NCBI GenBank assembly: GCA_018820855.1
Contig: JAHJNL010000095.1
Location: 1 to 37,699, forward strand
DNA length: 37,699 nucleotides
Origin: Pseudomonadota bacterium
GTDB taxonomy: Bacteria > Desulfobacterota > Desulfobulbia > Desulfobulbales > Desulfocapsaceae
Reading direction: 5' to 3'
Shown: piece by piece, positions 7,490-15,393 of the stretch
Position numbering within the stretch: the first letter of the stretch is position 1
Layout: the number at the start of each line of letters is the position of its first letter
Translations under genes and position numbers: made by a program
Notes under the pieces: model-generated
The model's database searches: none
What the model saw: the letters and a program-made list of their open reading frames with translations, nothing else
Told to the model about the DNA's origin: nothing

Positions 7490-8545
7490 CTAGAGTTCAG
7501 CCACCATCTCTGTGTCTTTCGTAAGGGTGTCAAGCTCATCGGACATGGCGATCTGTTTTTTGAAACCGTATTCGACTAACCGTTTGATGTCCGCCCACAT
7601 GGTTTCACTGCCCATGATGGCCACAATAATTTCGTTTTTTCCCCTTTTGAATTTACCCACATAGGTTTGCCTGGCTGCATTGGTGTAGCCGGTTTTGCCG
7701 CCCAGAGTTCCCTCGACCTGCCAGAGGGCTTTATTGTGGTTACGCAGGAGCTGGCCGTCGGTGGTACGGGCCTTGACTCTTTTCATCCTCTCGGAGAATT
7801 CCTCATCATTCATGGCATGACGAAAGATGGTGGCCAGATCACGTGCTGTGCTTGTCTGTCCTTTTGCTGTGAGTCCTGTTGCGGTTTTGCACACAGTATG
7901 CTGGGCTCCCCAGAGCTTGGCCCGCAGGGTCATCATCTCAGCAAATTGTTTTTCGTCGCCTGCTATTTTTTCAGCCAGGGCAACGCTGGCATCATTGGCG
8001 GAGGCCAGGAGAACGGCATTGATCAGATCGTCTGCCTTATATACCTTGCGCTGGTCCAGGTAGATCTTGGAGCGGGGTTGTCGTGCTGCCTTACGACTCA
8101 CCGAGACACTTTCACTGTCGGCCAGCGATTTAATGGCTATCATGCCGGTCAAGATCTTGATGGTGGAGGCAGGCTGGCGAGGTGAGTTCGGATTTCTGGC
8201 AAACAGGGTTTTGCCGGTTTTGGCATCAATGATAATGGCACATCTGGAAGAAATCTTTTGTTCCAGTCTGCTGGTCGTCGCTGCGGTGACAACAGGATTA
8301 GTTTTGGATTTTGTTTCTGTGATATCGTAGGCCGTTCCAAGAATAACAGGGGACGATTCGACAGAACTCACTGTCTGTGCAATAATTGTACTCTTTTCAG
8401 TTGTTATGGGAACAGTTTCTTCTGTCTGCCATTTGGTGATGTTGTCAAGGACAGGGAGTGTGGAGCTGAAGAGGTTCGTAGAGAAAAAAACGAAGGTAAA
8501 GAAAAGGAGCAGTGAAAAGATATGGGAAAGGTATCGTGTGCACAT
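7490..8545 (-). CDS. D-alanyl-D-alanine carboxypeptidase, S11 family (PBP5/6-like)
   Basis: A 351-residue S11 serine peptidase that trims the terminal D-Ala of peptidoglycan pentapeptides in the periplasm. All three penicillin-binding motifs are present: S127-T-I-K130 (SxxK) in PASTIK, S182-A-N184 (SxN) in LASANDAS, and K284-T-G in LGGKTGYT. Residues 5-28 form the signal peptide or membrane anchor. A Ser/Thr-rich stretch of about 70 residues precedes the catalytic domain, longer than in E. coli PBP5. The usual C-terminal PBP5 beta domain with an amphipathic anchor is missing, so it is the short form and may stay tethered through the N-terminus. No clear ribosome site precedes the ATG. A 10-bp inverted repeat lies about 40 bases upstream. 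It is convergent with dnaE2, 101 bases apart. Confidence 0.92.
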   Translation of the reverse strand: MCTRYLSHIFSLLLFFTFVFFSTNLFSSTLPVLDNITKWQTEETVPITTEKSTIIAQTVSSVESSPVILGTAYDITETKSKTNPVVTAATTSRLEQKISSRCAIIIDAKTGKTLFARNPNSPRQPASTIKILTGMIAIKSLADSESVSVSRKAARQPRSKIYLDQRKVYKADDLINAVLLASANDASVALAEKIAGDEKQFAEMMTLRAKLWGAQHTVCKTATGLTAKGQTSTARDLATIFRHAMNDEEFSERMKRVKARTTDGQLLRNHNKALWQVEGTLGGKTGYTNAARQTYVGKFKRGKNEIIVAIMGSETMWADIKRLVEYGFKKQIAMSDELDTLTKDTEMVAEL

Positions 8546-8581
8546 AGAAACTAACGTTTAGTTGAATGCATTGATGGCCTC

Positions 8582-8611
8582 TATTTCACCTCAACATCTT
8601 AAGGTGAAATA
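8582..8611. promoter_or_regulatory. Operator-like inverted repeat upstream of the carboxypeptidase gene
   Basis: TATTTCACCT (8582-8591) and AGGTGAAATA (8602-8611) are a perfect 10-bp inverted repeat with a 10-base spacer. It lies 37 bases upstream of the carboxypeptidase ATG. No T tract and no gene end nearby argue against a terminator. A dimeric regulator site is the simplest reading; the protein is unknown. Confidence 0.45.
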
Positions 8612-8737
8612 CGTCCATAATGAACTGTTGCTTAGTGTAATTACTATATTGTCCGTATTTTTCTGTCAAGGCAAAATAGGTATCTTGTCGAAAGAAAGCC
8701 GTTTTTTTGTAACAGTAGGAGGTCATTTTGTTCTTAA

Positions 8738-8766
8738 TTGACCAAAAACCCACTTTTATGTACTAT
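8738..8766 (+). promoter_or_regulatory. Putative sigma-70 promoter of the acyl-CoA synthetase operon
   Basis: TTGACC (8738-8743) and TACTAT (8761-8766) are spaced by 17 bases. Transcription would start near 8773 and leave a leader of about 136 bases before the ATG at 8909. Confidence 0.45.
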
Positions 8767-8908
8767 GCACCCCAAAAAATCAGGTTCTTTATGATTGCTA
8801 TCCCCGATATCCATGTTATCGCTGGTGGAGAGAAAACGTCGAAAGCTGCCGCAACAGCCGAACGCCACCCTCCTTCTCCTGGCCACAATCTTTTCTAAGA
8901 GGTGTTTA

Positions 8909-10612
8909 ATGCCGGATTCGAATGATGTACGGATGACCCTGAACTACATTCTTGATACCAGTCTTGATCGTTACCCGGATCAGCCTGCCATTGGCATGGC
9001 TGGCGAAACCCCTTTGACCTATCGCGAGTTTTATAATCGAATCACAGCCCTGGCTGTTCGTCTTGCGCGAGAAGGGGTGAAGAAGGGTGATCATGTTGCG
9101 ATTCTGGCAGAGAATTCTCACAACTGGGGAACCGCCTATTTTGCCATTATTCGCCTAGGGGCAATCGGAGTACCTATTCTTCCTGACCTTCCGGAAGCTG
9201 ATGTTCACCATATACTTAATGAAATGGAGGCCCCTGTCCTTTTTATCACTCAGCGTCAGATAGAAAAAATCTATGAGTTGAATAAAAAAAAGTTGCGGCA
9301 GATCATTACTCTTGATGACTCTGAAGGAGCTCCTGGGGTTGTCGATGTCATTACCTTTTCCACCTATCTGGAGGAGGCGCTGGTCATGAAGGAAGATCTG
9401 GAGGCTGGTGTGGGAGTATGCTTTCCAGAGGTGGGGGAGGATGATCTCGCTTCTATTCTATACACCTCCGGGACTTCCGGATATTCCAAGGCTGTAATGC
9501 TCAGCCATAAGAATCTGACGGCCAATGCCTATTCCGCAGCCGCTATGATTCCGATAGAAAGTGGTGCGGTGTTTCTCTCGGTTCTGCCCATGTCCCACAC
9601 CTATGAATTTACACTGGGATTCATCCTGCCCCTGATCAAGGGCTGTAAGATTGCCTATGCCGGAAAGAGCCCGACTCCGGCCATTCTCCAGAAGCTCTGT
9701 AACTACGAGAAACCAAAGGTGATGTTTGCGGTACCCCTGATTATGGAAAAAATTTATAAGAAACGGGTCCTGCCTCAGATTGAAAAGAGCCGCCTGCTTT
9801 CTTTGCTCTGTCGGTTTTCTTTTGGCCGAAAGTTTGTGTACCGGAAGATTGGGGCTAAGCTTGTAGCATTTTTCGGTGGCGATCTTGAGCTGATGGGGAT
9901 CGGCGGAGCTGCCCTGAATCCTGAGGTAGAGAAATTTTTAAAAGAGGCAGGATTTCCATATCTTATAGGATATGGTCTCACTGAGTCAGCACCGATTTTG
10001 TCAGGGGGCCCTCCCGGGGATTCTACTATTGTCGTGGGTTCAGCAGGAAAACCCTTCCCCGGAGTAGAAATCAAGATAGTTAACCCTGATCCAGAGACCG
10101 GGATTGGAGAGATTTATGGTTGCGGACCTAACATTATGCAGGGCTACCATAACGATCCTGCTGCCACGGCAGAGGTGCTTCTCGAAGGTGGTTGGCTGGC
10201 CACCGGTGATTTGGGCTATCTGGATGAATTCGGAAATCTCCATATTCGCGGGCGTTCCAAGAATGTTATTGTCATGTCTAACGGTGAGAATGTCTACCCT
10301 GAACCCATTGAGCATAAGCTGAACGCCTATCCATGGGTGGTGGAGGCCCTGGTCGTGGAAAATAATGGCAAGCTTGACGGCTGGATTTATCCAGATTATG
10401 AGCTTATCGACGAGCAGACACTGGGGCAGTCCAGGGTCGAGAGTCGTGAGTATATAAATTCTCTGATTGCTGATATGCGCAGGGAGGTGAATGAACAACT
10501 GTCGACAGCGTCACGTCTGGCACGAATAGTAGAAAGGCGGGAGCCCTTCATCAAGACGGCGACTCATAAAATCAAGCGCTATCTCTATAATGGCGGTGTC
10601 ATGATGCCATAG
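8909..10612 (+). CDS. AMP-forming acyl-CoA synthetase (long-chain fatty acid-CoA ligase type)
   Basis: A 567-residue ANL-superfamily adenylating enzyme that should activate a carboxylic acid to acyl-AMP and then to acyl-CoA in the cytoplasm. The P-loop is Y185-TSGTSGYSKAVM, where the common Pro-Lys-Gly is Ser-Lys-Ala. Further motifs are YGLTES from Tyr355, GD (433-434) LGYLDEFGNL, RSKNVIVMSNGENVYPEPIE, and the C-terminal lysine Lys554 in THKIKRY. The frame is open from 8795, but ATG 8909 follows AAGAGGTG at good distance and begins shortly before the conserved domain. A FadL-type porin gene follows 104 bases later on the same strand with no terminator between them, so long-chain fatty acids are the likely substrate; other hydrophobic acids remain possible. 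Confidence 0.9.
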   Translation: MPDSNDVRMTLNYILDTSLDRYPDQPAIGMAGETPLTYREFYNRITALAVRLAREGVKKGDHVAILAENSHNWGTAYFAIIRLGAIGVPILPDLPEADVHHILNEMEAPVLFITQRQIEKIYELNKKKLRQIITLDDSEGAPGVVDVITFSTYLEEALVMKEDLEAGVGVCFPEVGEDDLASILYTSGTSGYSKAVMLSHKNLTANAYSAAAMIPIESGAVFLSVLPMSHTYEFTLGFILPLIKGCKIAYAGKSPTPAILQKLCNYEKPKVMFAVPLIMEKIYKKRVLPQIEKSRLLSLLCRFSFGRKFVYRKIGAKLVAFFGGDLELMGIGGAALNPEVEKFLKEAGFPYLIGYGLTESAPILSGGPPGDSTIVVGSAGKPFPGVEIKIVNPDPETGIGEIYGCGPNIMQGYHNDPAATAEVLLEGGWLATGDLGYLDEFGNLHIRGRSKNVIVMSNGENVYPEPIEHKLNAYPWVVEALVVENNGKLDGWIYPDYELIDEQTLGQSRVESREYINSLIADMRREVNEQLSTASRLARIVERREPFIKTATHKIKRYLYNGGVMMP

Positions 10613-10716
10613 TGGAGAGTTTTTTATAGGAAAGAGAAAGAGGAAGAGCTGTCAGTCTGCAACATGGGGTCTGGCTGGGTAACTATTCAATTTTTTAAAG
10701 GAAAAGAGAGAGAAAC

Positions 10717-11949
10717 ATGAAAAAGAAGATTTCTGTGTTGGCCTTGAGCTCCATTTTGATCACTGGATCTGCCTGGGCTGCAGCGTATCGTATTCCTGAG
10801 CAATCTGTTGATTCCGTTGCCAAAGCCGGGGCCAACATCGCCTCGTCCATGGGTGCTGATGCCAGTTATTATAACCCAGCCAACATGTCCTGGGTGAAGA
10901 AGGATGCCTGGCAGTTTGAGGGTGCTCTGACCTATATTAATCTGCCAGCGATCACCTATACGGATAATCGTACGCCCCTCTATAATGGTGAATCAGAAAC
11001 TGAGCATTTTCTCCTGCCCACCGTCTTTCTTGTTTCTCCGGACATGAATAATTTTCGTTTCGGTTTTTCCGTCACAGCCCCGGACGGACTGGCCAAGCGC
11101 TGGACCCAGCCTTTTCCCCGGAGCTATGCCCAGGAGTACAGCCTCAAGGTTTTTGATATCAATCCCACTGTTTCCTACCAGGTCGGGGATATGCTCTCCA
11201 TGGCCGGTGGTGTCCGTATGCTCTACGCTTCAGCGAAGCTGAGCAGTTACGCGGTACAGCCTGACACGGGAATCGCTGCCAATATGGCCATGGATGGTGA
11301 CACCGTTGAGTGGGGCTGGAATCTGGCTGCTTCTCTTCGTCCCATGGATAACATGAATCTGTCTGTAACCTATCGTTCCAATGTCGATCTGGATCTTGAT
11401 GGGGATGTGAATATGGGTACCAATTATCCCCAGCCCTACGTCATGAACACCGGCGGCAGCGTTTCTGTTCCGGCTCCCGCCGTTCTCAGTATTTCCATGG
11501 CCTACACCATTGACAAGGCCACTGTCGATTTGACCTGGGACAGGACCTACTGGTCAGAGTATGAGAATATTACCTTTACATTCGATAGCCCTGTCACCCA
11601 TCCCGTGCTTGCTCGTGTGAATCAGCCTATTCCCAAAAACTGGGAAGACAGTGATTCTTATCGAATAGGTCTTAGTTATGAACTGAACCCGACCTGGACC
11701 CTGATGGCAGGTTTTGCCTACGATGAAACTGCTGTACCAGACGCTACCCTTGGTTTTGAGCTGCCTGACAGTGATTCTTTCCTCTATTCTATCGGAGCCC
11801 GTTACCGGGTGAATGAGCGGATGGAGCTGGGAGTGGCATACCTCTATGACTATAAAACCAGCCGCAGTGTCAGCAATGACACGATAAACGGTACCTTTAC
11901 CGATGCCTCCGCCCATCTGTTGAGCTTTGGTCTGAGCTACGATTTTTAA
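10717..11949 (+). CDS. FadL/OmpP1-type outer-membrane channel for hydrophobic compounds
   Basis: A 410-residue outer-membrane beta-barrel of the FadL/TodX family, which lets long-chain fatty acids or hydrocarbons cross the outer membrane. Residues 1-21 form a signal peptide ending SAWA. The mature N-terminus AAYRIPEQSVDSVAKAGA and the ADASYYNPANMSW segment match the FadL hatch region with its conserved NPA. Alternating strands continue to a terminal aromatic residue (SFGLSYDF), the usual outer-membrane assembly signal. AAAGGAAAAGAG lies before the ATG. Together with the upstream acyl-CoA synthetase it forms an uptake-and-activation pair, closed by a strong terminator 30 bases downstream. Confidence 0.92.
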   Translation: MKKKISVLALSSILITGSAWAAAYRIPEQSVDSVAKAGANIASSMGADASYYNPANMSWVKKDAWQFEGALTYINLPAITYTDNRTPLYNGESETEHFLLPTVFLVSPDMNNFRFGFSVTAPDGLAKRWTQPFPRSYAQEYSLKVFDINPTVSYQVGDMLSMAGGVRMLYASAKLSSYAVQPDTGIAANMAMDGDTVEWGWNLAASLRPMDNMNLSVTYRSNVDLDLDGDVNMGTNYPQPYVMNTGGSVSVPAPAVLSISMAYTIDKATVDLTWDRTYWSEYENITFTFDSPVTHPVLARVNQPIPKNWEDSDSYRIGLSYELNPTWTLMAGFAYDETAVPDATLGFELPDSDSFLYSIGARYRVNERMELGVAYLYDYKTSRSVSNDTINGTFTDASAHLLSFGLSYDF

Positions 11950-11978
11950 AAGAGGTCGTTTGCAGCACTAATATAGTG

Positions 11979-12022
11979 AAAGCCCCCTGTCGACTTGCTG
12001 TCCGCAGGGGGCTTTTGTTTTT
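11979..12022 (+). terminator. Rho-independent terminator after the FadL gene
   Basis: AAAGCCCCCTG (11979-11989) pairs perfectly with CAGGGGGCTTT (12005-12015), followed by a T-rich tail TTTTGTTTTT. It closes the acyl-CoA synthetase/FadL unit. Confidence 0.93.
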
Positions 12023-12054
12023 CTGTAAATTGCAGATACAGAAGTGAATTTTGT

Positions 12055-12069
12055 ATAGGTATTACCTAT
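12055..12069. promoter_or_regulatory. Perfect 15-bp palindrome upstream of the hybrid kinase gene
   Basis: ATAGGTATTACCTAT is a 7-bp inverted repeat around one central T. It lies between the FadL terminator and the kinase gene, about 136 bases before the ATG, so it may be an operator for the kinase promoter. The regulator is unknown. Confidence 0.4.
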
Positions 12070-12205
12070 CTTCCTGAGCAGATGCAGCGTCTTCCTCTCA
12101 TTTTGCCGTACTGAATCTTATTTACAAGGTAAGAATAACAGGATACAAAAGAAAAGAGACCCCTGATGTTTTTTTATATGAACGAGAACAAAAGGAATTT
12201 CTTTC

Positions 12206-14371
12206 ATGGATTTCAATTCTTTCTTTTCCCCCGCGAATTTTGCTGCAATTCGGCAGCATCTGTTTGTTACCAGCGCCATTGATGAAGATGCGGTAAGAAA
12301 AACCGGTCTGATGTATGGCATTGTCTCGATCGGTATCTTTTTTCTCAGCCTACTTGGCGTTGTGGCCGTCATGCAGGGGGGGCTGGTGCTCGCTGTACTT
12401 GATTTCCTGGTTGCTCTTATCCTCATCGGCATTATTTTTTTCTTACGGATCAAGGGATATCTTATCTTTTGCATCTACACAGGCCTCGCTGTCATGTACT
12501 GCCTGTATCTCTATCTCTTCATTGACGGCGGCATTTCCGGAACTGCTTTTCTCTGGAGCTACACCTTTCCTCTCTTTGCCTTTTTCCTGCTTGGCAGCAG
12601 AAAAGGACTGTTGGTTTCACTTGTCTTTTTTCTGTCCTGCCTTGCTGTTATGGTTGTAGATCTCAACTCGTCAATGATCAACCTCTACGGTGAGGACCTT
12701 GTCCTGCGTTTCATACCCTCCTTTGCGGTGGTTATGCTTTTTGCTCTTGTCTATGAAAAATTCCGGGAAAATTCGCAGCGGGCCCTGATTGAATCAAGTA
12801 ATAACCTGGAGAGAAAAGTTGTCGAACGTACCGAGGAACTGCGAATTAATGAGGCCCGTTACCGGACACTCTACGACTGTGCGGGTGACGGAATCAGCAT
12901 TATCAATATTGAAGGACGGTACTTAAGTGCCAATAAACAATTCTGCAATCGGCTGGGTTACAGTGAAGAGGATCTCAAAGCCAGAACAATCAGAGATATT
13001 TATCAGGATGGCCTGACGAGAACAGCCAGTGCCATGCTGCAAGAGGTTTTAAGGAGTGGTTCTGTCCAATTCGAGTCGGCCCAGAGGACCCGTTCCGGTG
13101 AGCTGCTCTCGGTGGAGGTACGGGCGCAGCGCATCGTCTTGGACAATGAGGTCGCGATTCTTTGCTTATGTCATGATATAGGGGAACGAAAAAAACAGGA
13201 ACAAGAGAAAAAAATCCTGCAGGAACAATTGTTTCGTGCTTCTAAGATGGAGGCCATCGGCCTTATGGCGGGTGGTGTAGCCCATGATCTGAACAATATC
13301 CTCACTGGTATCACAGGGTATCCGGAGCTCCTCCTCTTGCAGTTGCCTGAAGACAGTGAACTGCGCAAACCCATCGAAGAGATCAAAAAATCAGGAGAGA
13401 GGGCCGCAGCCGTAGTTGCCGATCTGCTCACTGTGGCCCGTGGTGTGGCCAGTGTCAGGACAGCTGCCAGCTTGAAGACCCTGGTTACGGAATATCTTGA
13501 TTCTCCAGAGCATCATCACCTGTGTTCCTTATGTCCACAGGTCATGTGCTACCATACGCTTGCTGATGATCTGCCGGACATCTCCTGTTCACCGATTCAT
13601 ATCAAAAAGTGTATCATGAACCTGGTAATAAATGCCGCTGAAGCCATAGGTGACTCAGGGAGCATAATTCTCAAGACTTCAAGTATTGTTCCGGACATGC
13701 AGTGGGCCAGAGAAAACGAGCTGGAGCAGAAGGAGTATGTGATCCTCACCGTAACGGACACAGGACCAGGCATTTCCAAGGAGAGTGTTGAACATATTTT
13801 TGAACCGTTTTATACGAAGAAGGTTATGGGGAGAAGCGGTACCGGTCTTGGTTTGACAGTAGTCTGGAATACTATGAAGGATCATGGCGGAAAAATATTC
13901 GTAGAAAGCAGTAACAGGGGGACATGTTTCCAGCTCTATTTTCCAGTGAGTAAAGAAAAAGAAGTCATTCAGATAGAGACCGAAAAAACAGAAAAGATCA
14001 TCGGTAATGGTGAGCATATTCTGATTGTGGATGACGAACCGCAAGTGCGGGATATTGCCGGTCAGATGCTGCAATCCCAGGGCTACAAAGTTGATTCTGT
14101 CCGATCTGGTGAGTTGGCTGTTGAATTTGTAAGGAAAAAATCGGTTGATTTAATCGTGATAGATATGCTGATGGAACCGGGTATGAGCGGGCGTCGAACA
14201 TATGAAGAGATAATTGAGCTGTATCCCGACCAGAAAGCAATAATTGCCAGTGGCTTTTCTGAGAATGCTGATGTCCAGATGACTCTCCAACTTGGGGCTG
14301 GGGGGTTTATAAAAAAACCTTACTCAATGACTCAACTCGGTCTGGCGGTCAAGGAAGCGTTACAGGGTTGA
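12206..14371 (+). CDS. Membrane hybrid histidine kinase (PAS - HisKA - HATPase - receiver)
   Basis: A 721-residue hybrid sensor kinase. About six hydrophobic helices lie between residues 35 and 185, followed by a short coiled coil and a PAS domain (about 215-330, from EARYRTLYDCAGDGISII). The phosphoacceptor is His360 in GGVAHDLNNILTG. The ATPase domain carries NLVINAAEAI (N box), TDTGPGI (G1) and GTGLGL (G2). A C-terminal receiver starts ILIVDDEP; its phosphoacceptor is Asp653 in VIDMLMEPG and its lysine lies in FIKKPYS. No DNA-binding domain is present, so the output partner lies elsewhere. The HDLNN form of the H box is shared by many deltaproteobacterial hybrid kinases. AAAAGGAA precedes the ATG. 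It is a single-gene unit between two terminators; the ligand is unknown. Confidence 0.92.
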   Translation: MDFNSFFSPANFAAIRQHLFVTSAIDEDAVRKTGLMYGIVSIGIFFLSLLGVVAVMQGGLVLAVLDFLVALILIGIIFFLRIKGYLIFCIYTGLAVMYCLYLYLFIDGGISGTAFLWSYTFPLFAFFLLGSRKGLLVSLVFFLSCLAVMVVDLNSSMINLYGEDLVLRFIPSFAVVMLFALVYEKFRENSQRALIESSNNLERKVVERTEELRINEARYRTLYDCAGDGISIINIEGRYLSANKQFCNRLGYSEEDLKARTIRDIYQDGLTRTASAMLQEVLRSGSVQFESAQRTRSGELLSVEVRAQRIVLDNEVAILCLCHDIGERKKQEQEKKILQEQLFRASKMEAIGLMAGGVAHDLNNILTGITGYPELLLLQLPEDSELRKPIEEIKKSGERAAAVVADLLTVARGVASVRTAASLKTLVTEYLDSPEHHHLCSLCPQVMCYHTLADDLPDISCSPIHIKKCIMNLVINAAEAIGDSGSIILKTSSIVPDMQWARENELEQKEYVILTVTDTGPGISKESVEHIFEPFYTKKVMGRSGTGLGLTVVWNTMKDHGGKIFVESSNRGTCFQLYFPVSKEKEVIQIETEKTEKIIGNGEHILIVDDEPQVRDIAGQMLQSQGYKVDSVRSGELAVEFVRKKSVDLIVIDMLMEPGMSGRRTYEEIIELYPDQKAIIASGFSENADVQMTLQLGAGGFIKKPYSMTQLGLAVKEALQG

Positions 14372-14411
14372 GTAGATATTATTAAAAGAGTTCGTTACGT
14401 TGTAGCAACAC

Positions 14412-14455
14412 AAAGCTCTTTGTTGACTCTTGTCAGCGGGAGCTTTTGTTTTTTT
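14412..14455 (+). terminator. Rho-independent terminator after the hybrid kinase gene
   Basis: AAAGCTC (14412-14418) pairs with GAGCTTT (14440-14446), followed by TTTGTTTTTTT. The stem is shorter and the loop larger than in the terminator at 11979, but the surrounding bases look related to that terminator. Confidence 0.7.
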
Positions 14456-14480
14456 GCAGCGCAATCAGCAGCTGTAACTT

Positions 14481-15110
14481 TCATAACAGGATATTCCTGG
14501 CAAATGAGATTACCGGCAGAATCATCTTTGATAGAAGTCCGGAAAAGGCGAGGACGAGGATGATAATAAAGCCGTAACGTTCCACAGAGGCATAGGAGCG
14601 GGCCATGTCCGGGGGCAGTATGCCTGCCAGGATTCGGCTCCCATCCAGAGGCGGAATGGGAAGAAAGTTAAAGATGCAAAGAACCAGGTTGATCCAGACA
14701 GAGGCCATCAGAACCTGGTTCAGGGGGACAAGAATGGCTTCGGCCAGCTGCGAATAGGGGATGTTTGCTGCAATGAACCAGACAATTTTTGTGGCCAGGG
14801 CGCTGATAACGGCCAGTACCAGATTTACCGCCGGTCCTGCCAGTGCCACCCAGAGCATATCTTTGCGTGGGTTGCGAAAATAGGCTGGATTTACCGGGAC
14901 AGGTTTTGCCCAGCCTATCTTAATGATGAAGAAGGCCAGGGTGCCGAGGGGATCCAGGTGTTTCAAGGGGTTCAGGGTCAGTCTGCCCAGATTTTTGGCC
15001 GTGGGGTCTCCAAGGCGGTAGGCAACATATCCGTGGGCGAATTCATGGACTGTGAGTGCCAGGAGAAGCGGAGGGGCCAGGATGATGAGTTGGAGGATAA
15101 AATCATTCAT
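14481..15110 (-). CDS. Site-2 protease-type membrane metallopeptidase, M50 family
   Basis: A 209-residue polytopic membrane protein of peptidase family M50 (the short YwhC-like group). The zinc motif is H22-E23-F-A-H26 in TVHEFAHGYVAY, and the third ligand is probably Asp156 in NFLPIPPLDGSR, the equivalent of the NPDG motif. Conserved GDPTAKNLGRLTLNPLKHLDP and the GPAVN segment after the second helix complete the signature. At least four hydrophobic helices are visible. Members cut substrates within the membrane, but the substrate of this short group is not established. No strong ribosome site is seen before the ATG at 15110, which is the only start near the conserved N-terminus. It is convergent with the hybrid kinase and divergent from the metal-responsive sensor gene. 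Confidence 0.92.
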   Translation of the reverse strand: MNDFILQLIILAPPLLLALTVHEFAHGYVAYRLGDPTAKNLGRLTLNPLKHLDPLGTLAFFIIKIGWAKPVPVNPAYFRNPRKDMLWVALAGPAVNLVLAVISALATKIVWFIAANIPYSQLAEAILVPLNQVLMASVWINLVLCIFNFLPIPPLDGSRILAGILPPDMARSYASVERYGFIIILVLAFSGLLSKMILPVISFARNILL

Positions 15111-15147
15111 TATATAATAGGGATGTTATAGGTTGTTAGAGGCAAGT

Positions 15148-15177
15148 GATTGTTTGGCTGCACTCGCACAAACAATC
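15148..15177. promoter_or_regulatory. Inverted repeat in the M50 / sensor kinase divergent region
   Basis: GATTGTTTG (15148-15156) and CAAACAATC (15169-15177) form a perfect 9-bp inverted repeat with a 12-base spacer, about 38 bases upstream of the M50 gene start. It may be an operator or a leader hairpin in the M50 transcript. The rest of the 283-base region shows no gene. Confidence 0.35.
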
Positions 15178-15367
15178 TGAAAACACAAACAAACGTAAGC
15201 ACTGGTGTATGAAGATGCAAGGGCATGAATCCTGCCATAACAGTGCAATCTCCGCAGTTGCAACATGAAATAATCTGTAAGCAGCTCGTGTCCGGCTTTT
15301 TCCACCTGCCAAAAAGGTGCTCTTGCATTCCGTCACCAGCGATGATAGTTGTTACATTGGTAAGGTT

Positions 15368-15375
15368 GAATATTC
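15368..15375. promoter_or_regulatory. GAATATTC core upstream of the sensor kinase gene, possible regulator site
   Basis: The 8-bp palindrome GAATATTC, flanked as AAGGTTGAATATTCCCTT, is identical to the core of the two palindromes at 17861 and 17883 upstream of the pump operon. It is 18 bases before the kinase ATG. I noticed no other copy in the window, so autoregulation of the two-component genes is plausible. Confidence 0.4.
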
Positions 15376-15393
15376 CCTTCACACTAAGAAGCC

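Larger units (their letters stand above)
8546..8908. other. Divergent promoter region between the carboxypeptidase and acyl-CoA synthetase genes
   Basis: This 363-base region holds an operator-like inverted repeat (8582-8611) near the carboxypeptidase gene and a good sigma-70-type promoter (8738-8766) facing the synthetase gene. A short open frame with a TTG at 8728 after AGGAGG runs to a TAA at 8896-8898 inside the synthetase ribosome site; it could be a leader peptide but is weakly supported. Confidence 0.5.
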
